Source of the DNA: Rhizobium leguminosarum
GTDB lineage: Bacteria > Pseudomonadota > Alphaproteobacteria > Rhizobiales > Rhizobiaceae
Reading direction: 5' to 3'
Assembly (NCBI RefSeq): GCF_002953715.1
Contig: NZ_CP025012.1
Location: 4,335,001 to 4,399,000 of the forward strand
Length of the DNA stretch: 64,000 nt
The notes below the pieces were generated by a model. The model saw only the letters and a list, made by a program, of their open reading frames with translations, was not told where the DNA came from and ran no database searches. Shown here piece by piece: positions 25,539 through 34,325 of this stretch. A program made the translations under genes and the position numbers. Within the stretch, counting starts at the first letter, position 1. Every line of letters starts with the position of its first letter.

Positions 25539-26168
25539 TCACATCGGCGGCGTGATGCCGTTGAGGCCTACGGCGATCTGGCTGGCCGAGATGCTGCCGT
25601 CCGCCGCCTTCTCGCCGGTGATGACGACGCCGGCGCCGGGCTTCAGATCATCCTTGGTCGCAGGCGCCAACGTCACGATCGGCGTGCCATCGGCAATCGC
25701 GATGGTCTTTTCCTTGCCCTGATAGGTCAGCGTGATCGTGTGGCCGTCCACGGACTTGACGGCATTGCTGACGGTCGCATTGGTCATCTGGCTGTTCGGC
25801 TGCGCATCCCAGGGACGGTTGCCCTCACCGGTTCCCTTCATCGACGCCGGAAAGATCAGCACCTCGATCGCCCCGTCCGGGCCTGTGCCCTTCGGAAGTG
25901 AAGCGACGCCGACGAAATCGCCGGGCTTGATATCCTCGACCGAGGCTTTCTTGATGCCGCCGACCTTCCAGCCAGATTTCAGCGTGATCGTCGCATCGCT
26001 GCCCTCGCGCGTCTTGACGACGAGCGTATCGCCGCTGAGGCTTTCGATTGCGCCGCGAACACGAATGCGCTGGGCATCCTGCGCCTGTGCGGCTTGCGAC
26101 AGGGCAAGCGTCGCGAGGCTGCCGGCGACAAACGCCGTGAAAATTCCGGAATAGGGCTTGCGAGACAT
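25539..26168 (-). CDS. Exported protein with repeated DUF5666-like beta domains
   Basis: 209 residues from MSRKPYSG (ATG at 26168, AGGAAAA upstream). The signal peptide is clear: a charged start, a hydrophobic run FVAGSLATLALS and a likely AQA cleavage near residue 28. Two similar segments of beta type follow: RVRGAIESLSGDTLVVKTREG with PGDFVGVASLPK, and VKSVDGHTITLTYQGKEKTI with LKPGAGVVITGEK. Each pairs an intrinsic value with an attribute, as in DUF5666/OB-like periplasmic proteins. Function unknown. It stands alone. Confidence 0.8.
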   Translation of the reverse strand: MSRKPYSGIFTAFVAGSLATLALSQAAQAQDAQRIRVRGAIESLSGDTLVVKTREGSDATITLKSGWKVGGIKKASVEDIKPGDFVGVASLPKGTGPDGAIEVLIFPASMKGTGEGNRPWDAQPNSQMTNATVSNAVKSVDGHTITLTYQGKEKTIAIADGTPIVTLAPATKDDLKPGAGVVITGEKAADGSISASQIAVGLNGITPPM

Positions 26169-26288
26169 ATGACTTTTCCTTGTCGCCATTGCGATCGGCA
26201 ATATCCCCGGCTGCCGGACGGCACCTTATGCCGCAGGACGACACACTGACGAATCAAGGAAAAGTGAGCCTTCAGCCTCGAGAAAATC

Positions 26289-28106
26289 TCAGCCTTCCAG
26301 CTCTTCCCGCAGCATTTCGAGCTCCAGCCACTCCTCTTCCATCTTTGTCAGGCCGGCGCGCAGTTTTTCCATCTCGCTGGCAAGCCGGTTGAAGGCTGCC
26401 GGATCGCGCGTGAAAAGATTGGGATCTGCCATCACCTGTTCGCGCTTGGCGATTTCGGCTTCGGCCTTCGCCATTTCCTTCGGCAGGTTTTCCAGTGCGA
26501 ATTTCTGCTTGAAGGAGAGCTTGACCTTCGAGCTGCCTGACGCTGGTGCCTCCTGCGTCTTCGGCTTCTCCGCCGCCCTCTCGGCTTTTCTGCGCTCCTC
26601 GAGTGCGCCCTTGCGTTGCACAAGCATGTCCGAGTAGCCGCCGGCATATTCGATCCAGCGGCCATCAGGCGCATCCGGCACGGCGGGTGCGATCGTCGAG
26701 GTCACGGTGCGGTCGAGAAAATCGCGGTCATGGCTGACGAGAATGACGGTGCCGGGAAAGCCGGCGACAATCTCCTGCAGGAGATCGAGCGTTTCGATAT
26801 CGAGATCGTTGGTCGGCTCGTCGAGGATCAAGAGGTTCGTCGGGCGCGAAAGGATGCGCGCCAGCATCAGCCGGGCGCGTTCGCCGCCGGAGAGGTTTCT
26901 GATCGGCGTACGCGCCTGTTCCGGCTGGAACAGAAATTCCTTCATGTAGCCGGTGACGTGGCGCTGCTCGCCGTTGACGAGCAGGTTTTCGCCGCGCCCG
27001 TCCGTCAGATAATTGGCAAGCGTATCCTCGGGGTCGAGATCCTCGCGTTTCTGGTCGAGCGTCGCGATCTCCAGATTGGTGCCGAGCTTCACCGTGCCGC
27101 TATCGGGCGAAAGCTGCCCGGTCAGCATCTTCAGCAGCGTCGTCTTGCCCGCGCCGTTCGGTCCGACGAGACCAATGCAGTCGCCGCGATGCACACGGAT
27201 CGAAAACGGCGTGACGATTGCCCGCTCGCCGAAGCTCTTGGTGATCTTGTCGGCCTCGATCACCAGCTTGCCGGATTCCTGCGCGTCCGAAACCGTCGCC
27301 TGCACCGTGCCCTGCGGCCCCTTATGGCCGCGATAGTTCGAGCGCATCGTCTGCAGCTCGCCGAGACGGCGCATGTTGCGCTTGCGCCGCGCCGTGACGC
27401 CATAGCGCAGCCAGTGCTCCTCGCGCTCGATCGACTTGCCGAGCTTGTGCTGCTCCAGTTCCTCGGCCTCCAACACCTGGTCGCGCCAGGCTTCGAAATG
27501 CGCAAAGCCACGGTCGAGCCGGCGCGAGGTGCCGCGGTCGAGCCAGACGGTTGCCGTCGAGACCTTTTCGAGGAAACGCCGGTCGTGCGAGATCAGCACC
27601 AAGGCGCTGCGCGTCTTTTGCAGCTCGCCTTCCAGCCATTCGATGGTCGGCAGGTCGAGATGGTTGGTCGGTTCGTCGAGCAGAAGAATGTCCGGCTCCG
27701 GTGCCATAACCCGGGCAAGGGCAGCGCGCCGCGATTCGCCACCGGACAGCATTCTGGGGTCTTCATCGCCGGTCAGCCCGAGATGCGACAGCAGATAGGT
27801 GACACGATAGGGGTCATCGCCCGGCCCGAGGCCGGCCTCGGCATAGGCCTGCACCGTGTTGAAGCCGGCAAAATCCGGGGCCTGTTCGAGATAGCGCACC
27901 GTCGAGGACGGATGACGGAAGACCTCGCCGGACTGCGCCTCGACCAGGCCGGCGGCAATCTTCAGCAGCGTCGATTTTCCCGAGCCGTTACGCCCGACGA
28001 GACAGATTTTGTCACCGGCCTCGATCTGCAGGCCAGCACCGGCCAGAAGCGGTGCGCCGCCGAAGCTCAGGAAGATATCGTCGAGTTTCAGGATGGGAGG
28101 GGCCAA
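26289..28106 (-). CDS. ABC-F family ATPase (Uup-like)
   Basis: 605 residues with two ATPase domains and no membrane segment. Walker A motifs are GRNGSGKSTLL (domain 1) and GPNGAGKTTLL (domain 2), with LSGGE signatures before each Walker B. The C-terminal 70 residues form a charged coiled coil (LPKEMAKAEAEIAKREQVM), characteristic of Uup. ABC-F proteins work at the ribosome or on DNA branch structures rather than in transport. The start is a TTG with GGAG 8 nt upstream, 3 nt after the thiamine pyrophosphokinase stop. Confidence 0.92.
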   Translation of the reverse strand: MAPPILKLDDIFLSFGGAPLLAGAGLQIEAGDKICLVGRNGSGKSTLLKIAAGLVEAQSGEVFRHPSSTVRYLEQAPDFAGFNTVQAYAEAGLGPGDDPYRVTYLLSHLGLTGDEDPRMLSGGESRRAALARVMAPEPDILLLDEPTNHLDLPTIEWLEGELQKTRSALVLISHDRRFLEKVSTATVWLDRGTSRRLDRGFAHFEAWRDQVLEAEELEQHKLGKSIEREEHWLRYGVTARRKRNMRRLGELQTMRSNYRGHKGPQGTVQATVSDAQESGKLVIEADKITKSFGERAIVTPFSIRVHRGDCIGLVGPNGAGKTTLLKMLTGQLSPDSGTVKLGTNLEIATLDQKREDLDPEDTLANYLTDGRGENLLVNGEQRHVTGYMKEFLFQPEQARTPIRNLSGGERARLMLARILSRPTNLLILDEPTNDLDIETLDLLQEIVAGFPGTVILVSHDRDFLDRTVTSTIAPAVPDAPDGRWIEYAGGYSDMLVQRKGALEERRKAERAAEKPKTQEAPASGSSKVKLSFKQKFALENLPKEMAKAEAEIAKREQVMADPNLFTRDPAAFNRLASEMEKLRAGLTKMEEEWLELEMLREELEG

Positions 28107-28109
28107 AAA

Positions 28110-28760
28110 TCAGACTCCGGAAAGATCATAGGGCCGGGCGAGCACGATTGCCCGGCCGCTGCGGAGCGAAAAGCGAACCTTGCCTTCCGCAACATTGGAA
28201 ATGGTGCGCGACGAGCCGAAAGGCAGATGGAAATCCGCCAGCGGATAACGCGCATTCTCGATGGTAAGCCCTCTCAGCTCGCTGAATCCGGGCACGGAAA
28301 ACAGGCTGCCCTTGGGAAGGTCCAGTTCGATCGTACCGGCAACCAGCGGCACTGCCTCTTCCTTGCCCGAGGTCAGCAGCAGGTCAAAACCCTCTTCCGC
28401 CAGGCTGACAGCCGACAGCAGATGCTGAAGCGCATGGTCGGAGCGTTCGCCGCCGAGCGCGCCGGCGAGGATGAGCCGCCGCGCGCCCCGCGCGATTGCT
28501 TCCGCCACGGCGATTTCGCCGTCCGTCGCCGCCTTCGCTGCCGGATAAGGCTGTTTCGGCACATTGGGAAATGCATCCGCGAGATCGGCCGGCGTCGAAT
28601 CGAAATCACCGACCCAGAGCTCCGGCGTAATACCGAGTGCTGCCGCATGCCGCATGCCGCCATCGGCCGCAATGAAGCGGCTGTCGGCGATGGCATGGCG
28701 CAGGCGCTCCGTCAGGCTGAGTTCGCCGCCAAGGAGAATGGTGAAGGTGGATTGGCTCAT
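28110..28760 (-). CDS. Thiamine pyrophosphokinase
   Basis: 216 residues. Seen are FIAADGGMRHAAALGITPELWVGDFDS with the metal-binding aspartates and the conserved ATDGEIAVAEAIARGARRLILAGALGGERSDHALQHL, both family signatures. The C-terminal half is the thiamine-binding beta sandwich (GLTIENARYPLADF). It phosphorylates thiamine to thiamine diphosphate. ATG at 28760 is preferred (AAGGG upstream); an ATG two codons earlier is possible. I see no TPP riboswitch upstream. It is translationally close to the downstream ABC-F gene. Confidence 0.9.
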   Translation of the reverse strand: MSQSTFTILLGGELSLTERLRHAIADSRFIAADGGMRHAAALGITPELWVGDFDSTPADLADAFPNVPKQPYPAAKAATDGEIAVAEAIARGARRLILAGALGGERSDHALQHLLSAVSLAEEGFDLLLTSGKEEAVPLVAGTIELDLPKGSLFSVPGFSELRGLTIENARYPLADFHLPFGSSRTISNVAEGKVRFSLRSGRAIVLARPYDLSGV

Positions 28761-28868
28761 GGGCATTGCCCTTAGCGCAAACGGGGGGTCGAGGGGAAGG
28801 GGCGCCGCTTGCCTGAAAGCGCTGCGCGTCCAACACCAACAGGACGCCCGATCACTTTGAACTGCCGC

Positions 28869-29396
28869 CTAGCCCGGCGTATCCTTGTCGCGCGACAGGA
28901 AAACCGCCTCGTAGCCGCCGATGAAGCGCTCGAAAAGCGCTGCGAAGCGCTCGACATCTTCCTGCGGCCAGTCGGAAACGATCTCGGAAATGATCGCAAG
29001 CTTCTGCGCGACGATCTCGGCAAGCAGGTCCTGGCCGACCTCGGTCATGACGACGACGATCCGCCGCGCATCGGCCTGCGAGGCCTCGCGGCGCAGCACG
29101 TTGCGCCCGACCATGTCGGCGACCACCCGGCTTGCCCGTGACGGATCGATGCGCAGCATCTCCGCGATCATGCCGACCGTGACCTCGCCGGCAGGCTGCG
29201 CCCTCCGCACGGCATCGAGCACGTCGAGATGCGAAAGCTCAAGGCCTGGTGCAGCACTCTGGATCGCCAGCCGGCCGATCAGCCGCCGCCCGGTCATCAG
29301 CCGCATGCGCGCCATGCTCCGGCCGATACGCGGCACGTTTTCACGATCCGGCTCGGCCGGCTCCGCAGAAAGGGTCTTGGTCAGGACTTCGCTCAT
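28869..29396 (-). CDS. MarR-family transcriptional regulator
   Basis: 175 residues. Winged-helix region EVTVGMIAEMLRIDPSRASRVVADMVGRNVLRREASQADARRIVVVMTEVG holds the recognition helix and the wing with its DxR signature. It is divergent from a DHA2-type efflux gene with operator-like repeats between them, the classic EmrR arrangement, so it likely represses the pump and responds to a toxic small molecule. The effector is unknown. Confidence 0.9.
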   Translation of the reverse strand: MSEVLTKTLSAEPAEPDRENVPRIGRSMARMRLMTGRRLIGRLAIQSAAPGLELSHLDVLDAVRRAQPAGEVTVGMIAEMLRIDPSRASRVVADMVGRNVLRREASQADARRIVVVMTEVGQDLLAEIVAQKLAIISEIVSDWPQEDVERFAALFERFIGGYEAVFLSRDKDTPG

Positions 29397-29447
29397 CACA
29401 GGACCATAACAGAGCCGATTCGAAAATTGAATATGCCGATGTCATTA

Positions 29448-29491
29448 ATGTGCCATTGACAACTATATGCTGTTAGCACATAAAAGCACAT
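29448..29491 (+). promoter_or_regulatory. Promoter of the efflux gene with overlapping MarR-type repeats
   Basis: A perfect -35 TTGACA at 29456-29461, 17 nt, then CATAAA at 29479-29484. ATGTGC at 29448-29453 and GCACAT at 29476-29481 form an inverted pair that brackets the promoter; GCACAT repeats at 29486-29491. TGCT-GTT-AGCA is a small palindrome inside. A repressor bound here would block RNA polymerase. Confidence 0.55.
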
Positions 29492-29503
29492 CAACCCGGA
29501 ACG

Positions 29504-31051
29504 ATGCCTCCCATGGATATGCAACTCGCGCCTGCGCCGCTCGTGACGGATCCTCGTCGCCGGCTTATCCTCTTCTTTTTCCTGATGACCGCCATGTTCA
29601 TGGCGACGCTTGATAATCAGATCGTCTCCACGGCTCTGCCGACGATCGTCGGCGAATTCGGCCACCTCGAGCGCTTCGGCTGGATCGGCTCGGCCTATCT
29701 CCTGTCGCTGAGCGCCGTCATGCCGCTCTATGGCAAGCTCGGCGACTTGTTCGGCCGCAAATACGTGATGATGACGGCGATCATGATCTTCACCGTCGGC
29801 TCGGCGGTCTGCGGCCTTGCGGTCTCGATGAATACGCTGATCGCCGCCCGCGTGCTGCAGGGCCTTGGCGGCGGCGGCATCATGGTGTCGATCTTCGCCG
29901 TCAACGCCGATCTCTTCGAGCCGCGCGAGCGGGCTCGCTACCAAAGCTATTCCAGCCTCGTGCTGATGGCATCGGGCGCGATCGGCCCTGTGCTCGGCGG
30001 CACGATGAGCGATCTCTTCGGCTGGCGCTCGATCTTCCTCGTCAACGTGCCGATCGGCTTCCTCGTGCTCACCGGCCTTGCCTTCATGCTGCCCTACCGC
30101 AAACCGCATCGCCGCCCCAAGATCGATTATGCCGGTGCGCTCCTGCTTGCCATGACGACGACAAGCATCGTGCTTGCCACCGACAGCAGCGAACTGTTCG
30201 GCGCATTGATCTCGCCTGAGAGCATCGGCATCGTCGCCTTCGGCGTCATCTGCGCCGTCACCTGGGTGTTCGTCGAGCGCCGCGCGCCGGAGCCGATCGT
30301 TCCCCTGCAGCTGTTTCGCAATTCGACCTTCAGCCTGCTCCTGGTGATCTCGATCATGGGCGGCGCCATCGCCATCGGCATGGTCAATTATCTCGCTCTC
30401 TTCCTGCAGACCACGACCGGCCTTTCGCCGTCGGCCGCCGGCCTGCTCTTCATCCTCCTGACCGGCGGCCTCGTCTGCGGATCGCTGACAGCAGGCCGGA
30501 TCATCTCGAAGACGGGGCGCTACAAGCCCTTCGCCATCGCAAGCCTCACCTGCAGTGCCACCGCCTTTGCCCTGATGTCGCATATCCACGCCGGAACACC
30601 GATCGTCTTCATCGGCGCGATCATGATGCTGCACGGCATCGGCATCGGCCTTGCCCAGCAGGTTCCCGTCATCGGCGTACAGAATGCAGCACCGGCCCGC
30701 GACGTCGGCGCCGCCACCGGCTCGGTGACGCTGTCGCGCATGGGCGGCGCCTCGATCGCTATTTCCATCTACGGCGCCATCATCGCCTCTGAGCTCGGCA
30801 AGGTCGGCGTCTCCATTCCCGGCGTCGCCGATATCGAGCAGCTGACGCCGAAAATGATGGCCGCCCTTCCCGAAGCGAGCCGCCAGGCCGTCGCCGATAC
30901 CTATGCCGCTGCCTTCTCGCCGCTCTTCATGACCTCCTGCGCCATTGCGCTGATCGGCCTTGCGGCCGCCATCATGCTGAAGCCTGTGCAACTGCCCCGC
31001 GCCGGCGAGACGACGAAGCCGCAACCGGCGACGGCGGAAGCTGCCGAATAG
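29504..31051 (+). CDS. MFS drug exporter, DHA2 (EmrB/QacA) family
   Basis: 515 residues, 14 predicted membrane segments. Motif D1 LDNQIVSTALPTIVGEF and motif A GKLGDLFGRKYVMM are intact; motif C-like ASGAIGPVLGG follows. The family expels lipophilic cations, dyes and antibiotics with protons. Start ATG has GGAA upstream; ATGs at 29513 and 29519 are alternatives. It is controlled most likely by the divergent MarR gene. Confidence 0.92.
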   Translation: MPPMDMQLAPAPLVTDPRRRLILFFFLMTAMFMATLDNQIVSTALPTIVGEFGHLERFGWIGSAYLLSLSAVMPLYGKLGDLFGRKYVMMTAIMIFTVGSAVCGLAVSMNTLIAARVLQGLGGGGIMVSIFAVNADLFEPRERARYQSYSSLVLMASGAIGPVLGGTMSDLFGWRSIFLVNVPIGFLVLTGLAFMLPYRKPHRRPKIDYAGALLLAMTTTSIVLATDSSELFGALISPESIGIVAFGVICAVTWVFVERRAPEPIVPLQLFRNSTFSLLLVISIMGGAIAIGMVNYLALFLQTTTGLSPSAAGLLFILLTGGLVCGSLTAGRIISKTGRYKPFAIASLTCSATAFALMSHIHAGTPIVFIGAIMMLHGIGIGLAQQVPVIGVQNAAPARDVGAATGSVTLSRMGGASIAISIYGAIIASELGKVGVSIPGVADIEQLTPKMMAALPEASRQAVADTYAAAFSPLFMTSCAIALIGLAAAIMLKPVQLPRAGETTKPQPATAEAAE

Positions 31052-31438
31052 TCGAATCGCCCCGCGGAAATGCCTTACCAAGAGGCGTTCCTTCACCAAA
31101 AGCACATTACTGGTTGCAATTTTCACGCAAGACTGTCGCTGTCGAGCTGGTTATTTCAATCGGCCCGTTCTTTTTCCGCGCCGTCGACGAATCTCCGCTT
31201 TGTGACGGAACTTTCGCCATAATTTCATCCGAGCGAAGGGAGGCCTTAATGCCTGAGGCTTGCCAAAATGCAACGGCGCCACATTTAAGCAGAGTCTCGC
31301 TATGCAACCGATGCGTAAATCAGCTACAGCAAAGACTTGTATCGGCCGATTGTGCAGCGCGAGATCAGGGGTGCGCACCTGTTGAATTCCCTTTGCCATG
31401 GTCGGTCCGAATCTGCGGCAAACCGGCAAAACAGCGAC
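31052..31438. other. 387-bp intergenic region with a short open frame behind a strong ribosome site
   Basis: Between the exporter and the M48 protease. GGGAGG at about 31238 lies 6 nt before an ATG at 31249 that opens an 83-codon frame ending at 31500, overlapping the protease start in another frame. The frame is Cys-rich and not recognised. It could be a leader peptide coupled to the protease gene or chance. Nothing else is evident. Confidence 0.35.
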
Positions 31439-32983
31439 ATGATGCGGAGAAACAGACTGGACAGCTTGACGACGTGGAAATCGCCCGCGCTTTCCAGTGA
31501 TGCCATCTCCGCGCCGCGGCGCTTCGCGCGTCGCCTGATGCTGCTTTCGGCCGTCGCAATGGCGCTGAATGGCTGCCAAACGCTGATCGACCAATCCTAT
31601 CAGCCGAGTGTTTCGCCGTCTTCCAATCCACAGATCGTCGACGAGGTGCAGAAGAACGACCCGCGCGCGGCGATGGGCGCCCGCGAGCATCCGCGCATCG
31701 TGGCAAGCTACGGCGGCGAATACAAGGACGCCAAAACCGAACGCCTCGTCGCCCGCATCGCCGGCGCACTGACGGCGGTGTCGGAAAATCCGAGCCAGTC
31801 CTACCGCATCACCATCCTGAATTCGCCGGCGATCAACGCCTTTGCGCTGCCGGGCGGTTATCTCTACGTCACCCGCGGCCTGCTCGCCCTTGCCAACGAC
31901 GCCTCGGAAGTTGCCGCCGTGCTATCGCACGAAATGGGCCATGTGACGGCAAACCACGGCATCGAGCGGCAGAAGCGCGAAGAGGCTGAGGTCATTGCCA
32001 GTCGCGTCGTCGCCGAAGTTCTTTCCAGCGACATCGCCGGCAAGCAGGCACTTGCCCGCGGCAAGCTGCGGCTCGCCGCCTTCTCCCGCCAGCAGGAGCT
32101 GCAGGCCGATGTCATCGGTGTGCGCATGCTCGGCGAAGCTGGCTATGACCCCTATGCCGCTGCCCGTTTCCTCGATTCCATGGCGGCTTACAGTCGCTTC
32201 ATGTCGGTTGATCCCGAAGCCGACCAGAGCCTCGACTTCCTGTCGAGCCATCCGAATTCGGCGCAGCGCATAGAGCTTGCCCGCACCCACGCCCGCGCCT
32301 TCGGCCAGGAAGGCTCAGTCGGCGACAAGGGCCGCGATTATTATCTCGACGGCATAGACGGACTGCTCTACGGCGACAGCCCGGAAGAAGGTTATGTGCG
32401 CGGCCAGACCTTCCTGCATGGCGGCCTCGGTATCCGCTTCGACGTGCCGCCGGATTTCCACATCGACAACAAGGTCGAGGCCGTGATGGCCACCGGTCCG
32501 AACGACATCGCCGTCCGCTTCGACGGCGTCGCCGACAATCAGAACCAGAGCCTCACCAACTATATCTCCAGCGGCTGGGTAACCGGACTCGACCCGTCGA
32601 CCATCCAACCGATCACCATCAACGGCCTGGAAGCAGCCACCGCGCGCGCCAGCGCCGACCGCTGGGATTTCGATGTCACTGTGATCCGCAACAATTCGCA
32701 GATCTTCCGTTTCCTGACCGCCGTGCCGAAAGGCAGCGACGCCCTCGAGCCAACGGCCAATGTGCTACGCGCGAGTTTCCGGCGCATGACGCCGGCAGAG
32801 GCGGCATCGCTGAAGCCGCTGCGTATCCGCGTCGTCACCGTCCGGCCGGGTGAGAATATCTCGACGCTCGCCGCCCGCATGATGGGCACAGACCGCAAGC
32901 TCGATCTCTTCAAGCTCATCAACGCCCTGCCCACGGGTGCAGCCGTTTCAACAGGCGATCGCGTCAAAATCATCGCCGAATAA
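31439..32983 (+). CDS. BepA-like M48 metalloprotease lipoprotein
   Basis: 514 residues from the ATG at 31439. A lipobox LNGC follows a hydrophobic run (MLLSAVAMALNGC), so it is anchored as a lipoprotein, probably in the outer membrane. Zinc motif HEMGH is in AAVLSHEMGHVTANHG; the third ligand Glu is in QQELQADVIGVRM. After the protease domain come a beta-rich domain and a LysM-like C-terminus (VRPGENISTLAARM...GDRVKII). Members degrade or help fold outer-membrane proteins. The n-region before the lipobox is unusually long, so a start nearer the hydrophobic run is possible. Confidence 0.88.
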   Translation: MMRRNRLDSLTTWKSPALSSDAISAPRRFARRLMLLSAVAMALNGCQTLIDQSYQPSVSPSSNPQIVDEVQKNDPRAAMGAREHPRIVASYGGEYKDAKTERLVARIAGALTAVSENPSQSYRITILNSPAINAFALPGGYLYVTRGLLALANDASEVAAVLSHEMGHVTANHGIERQKREEAEVIASRVVAEVLSSDIAGKQALARGKLRLAAFSRQQELQADVIGVRMLGEAGYDPYAAARFLDSMAAYSRFMSVDPEADQSLDFLSSHPNSAQRIELARTHARAFGQEGSVGDKGRDYYLDGIDGLLYGDSPEEGYVRGQTFLHGGLGIRFDVPPDFHIDNKVEAVMATGPNDIAVRFDGVADNQNQSLTNYISSGWVTGLDPSTIQPITINGLEAATARASADRWDFDVTVIRNNSQIFRFLTAVPKGSDALEPTANVLRASFRRMTPAEAASLKPLRIRVVTVRPGENISTLAARMMGTDRKLDLFKLINALPTGAAVSTGDRVKIIAE

Positions 32984-33107
32984 AAAAGGCCCGGCTTACG
33001 CCGGGCCAGTCTGTGCTGCTGGAGGGGACAAGCATGTCGCGTAAAACCGTGCAGCGGTTTTGCGATCACGACATGCATAAAACAAACACCTAAAGCGCGA
33101 CCGGCGA
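32982..33107 (-). terminator. Terminator of the rpoH-like gene, abutting the protease stop codon
   Basis: Perfect 8-bp stem GGCCCGGC (32988-32995) / GCCGGGCC (33000-33007) with a TTAC loop; on the minus strand it is followed by TTTTTTA. The hairpin proper is 32982-33007. It also acts as a 3' stem-loop for the rightward protease mRNA. Confidence 0.75.
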
Positions 33108-33135
33108 ATCTGAAAGATCTCGACGCGCTTTAGGT
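33030..33135. repeat. RIME-like palindromic element, copy 5
   Basis: First palindrome GCATGTCG (33032-33039) with CGACATGC (33069-33076); second an 11-bp perfect pair CCTAAAGCGCG (33089-33099) with CGCGCTTTAGG (33124-33134). It abuts the stop codon of the sigma factor gene, between two convergent genes. Confidence 0.85.
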
Positions 33136-33999
33136 TCAAGCGTAGGCCGCCATATGCGGATCGGCGCTGACGAGGGCGCTGCGGAGTTTTTCCATCGCCC
33201 GGCTTTCGATCTGACGCACACGTTCCTTGGAAATGCCGAGATCGGCACCGAGTTCTTCAAGTGTCGCACCGTCTTCCGCCAGACGCCGGGCGCTAATGAT
33301 CTTCATCTCGCGTTCGTTGAGATGTTTCAGCGCCGAGGCGAGCCAGACGCGGCGGCGCTCGCCGTCGATCATGTTGGAAACCTGCTCGTCCGGCAGAGGA
33401 TCGTCGCTGACGAGGAAGTCCATCTTCTCCGCGCTCTCGGCATCGCCGGAGACCGAAGGCGCCTGCAGCGAAGCGTCGTTGCCGGAAAGCCTGGCATCCA
33501 TCGTCTGCACATCGGCGAGGCTGACGCCGAGGGCCGCAGCGATTTCCTGGTGAATGGATTGCAGCGTCAGCTGTGTGTCACCCTTGGCGAGCTTGGCGCG
33601 CAGACGACGCAGATTGAAGAACAGCGCTTTTTGCGCGGAACTCGTGCCACCACGCACGATCGACCAGTTGCGCAGGATATAATCCTGGATCGAAGCCCGG
33701 ATCCACCAGCTTGCATAGGTCGAAAAACGCACGTCGCGTTCCGGCTCGAAGCGGGCGGCGGCCTCCAGCAGGCCGACATAGCCTTCCTGCACCAGATCGC
33801 TCATCGGCAGGCCGAAATTGCGGAACTTGCCGGCCATGGATATGACGAGGCGCATATGGGCCATGGCGATCTGGTTGCGCGCACCGCGGTCGTCGTGATC
33901 CTTCCAGCGGGTGGCGAGATCGTGCTCTTCCTGACGGGCAAGATAGGGGGCGGCCATCGCGATTTTGATCATGCGCCGATCTGCAGACATGTTCTTCAT
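33136..33999 (-). CDS. rpoH2: Heat-shock sigma factor, RpoH2 type
   Basis: 287 residues from the ATG at 33999, which has GGGAG 8 nt upstream. Region 2 reads LRLVISMAGKFRNFGLPMSDLVQEGYVGLLEAA with the melting segment RFSTYASWWIRASIQDYILRNWS. The RpoH box QKALFFNLRR is present. Region 4 ends with ATLEELGADLGISKERVRQIE. Rhizobia carry two rpoH genes; the length and the upstream EcfG-type promoter fit rpoH2, which in S. meliloti is controlled by RpoE2 in the general stress response. The 2-versus-1 assignment is likely but not proven. Confidence 0.88.
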   Translation of the reverse strand: MKNMSADRRMIKIAMAAPYLARQEEHDLATRWKDHDDRGARNQIAMAHMRLVISMAGKFRNFGLPMSDLVQEGYVGLLEAAARFEPERDVRFSTYASWWIRASIQDYILRNWSIVRGGTSSAQKALFFNLRRLRAKLAKGDTQLTLQSIHQEIAAALGVSLADVQTMDARLSGNDASLQAPSVSGDAESAEKMDFLVSDDPLPDEQVSNMIDGERRRVWLASALKHLNEREMKIISARRLAEDGATLEELGADLGISKERVRQIESRAMEKLRSALVSADPHMAAYA

Positions 34000-34097
34000 T
34001 TCGATCTCCCGAAGCAGGCCTCTCGCCCTGAAATGAACAATAAAACTCATATTCCGGAACATCGCTGTCCGGATTGAATGGGTTCTGAATGCATAAA
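34000..34097 (-). promoter_or_regulatory. Leader of rpoH2 downstream of the attenuator-like hairpin
   Basis: About 98 nt between the hairpin at 34099-34128 and the rpoH2 start. It contains GTTCCGGAATATGAG and the Shine-Dalgarno GGGAG. I see no clear separate promoter, so rpoH2 transcription may depend on reading through the hairpin from the promoter at 34298-34322. Confidence 0.35.
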
Positions 34098-34098
34098 A

Positions 34099-34128
34099 GC
34101 CTCGCCCCTGGACTTTTCAGGGGGAGGC
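34099..34128 (-). terminator. Strong hairpin between the short frame and rpoH2
   Basis: GCCTCGCCCCTG (34099-34110) pairs with CAGGGGGAGGC (34118-34128), with one bulge and a 7-nt loop. On the minus strand TTTT follows; on the plus strand CCTATTTTT follows. It could terminate a short leftward transcript upstream of rpoH2 or act as an attenuator. Confidence 0.6.
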
Positions 34129-34139
34129 CCTATTTTTCA

Positions 34140-34211
34140 TCATGTGCCGGTAAGACGGCTGGGCCGGACCTGTTTCTTCACCTTGCCGGATGGGCAATAT
34201 AGAAAAGGCAT
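34140..34211 (-). CDS. Possible 23-residue leader peptide upstream of rpoH2
   Basis: The frame starts at ATG 34211 with a strong GAGGAG site 6 nt upstream (34218-34223) and ends TGA at 34140, 12 nt before a strong hairpin. The product MPFLYCPSGKVKKQVRPSRL plus three residues is basic and not recognised. It lies about 85 nt downstream of an EcfG-type promoter. It could be a regulatory leader, a stress-induced micropeptide or chance; the ribosome site argues for translation. Confidence 0.45.
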   Translation of the reverse strand: MPFLYCPSGKVKKQVRPSRLTGT

Positions 34212-34297
34212 GATCCGCTCCTCATTGAACATTGACGGAACAGCAGTTCGCTCGTTGAGGCCATTGCCCGACGAGCAGTCCGCAATTACGTATGATA

Positions 34298-34322
34298 AAC
34301 GCGGCAGTCGGGAAAAAGTTCC
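34298..34322 (-). promoter_or_regulatory. EcfG/RpoE2-type promoter
   Basis: On the minus strand GGAAC, exactly 16 nt, then CGTT (34322-34318 and 34301-34298). This matches the alphaproteobacterial general-stress sigma factor consensus. It directs transcription towards the short frame and rpoH2. Confidence 0.7.
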
Positions 34323-34325
34323 AAT

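Noticed and set aside
26616..28775. A 719-codon open frame antisense to the ABC-F and thiamine pyrophosphokinase genes
   Set aside because: It covers two well-supported genes on the other strand and has no recognisable fold.
29396..31126. A 576-codon open frame antisense to the DHA2 exporter
   Set aside because: His/Asp/Arg-rich shadow frame opposite a clear 14-helix transporter.
31200..31235. EcfG promoter upstream of the M48 protease
   Set aside because: GGAAC is present near 31207 but no GTT occurs 16-17 nt later.
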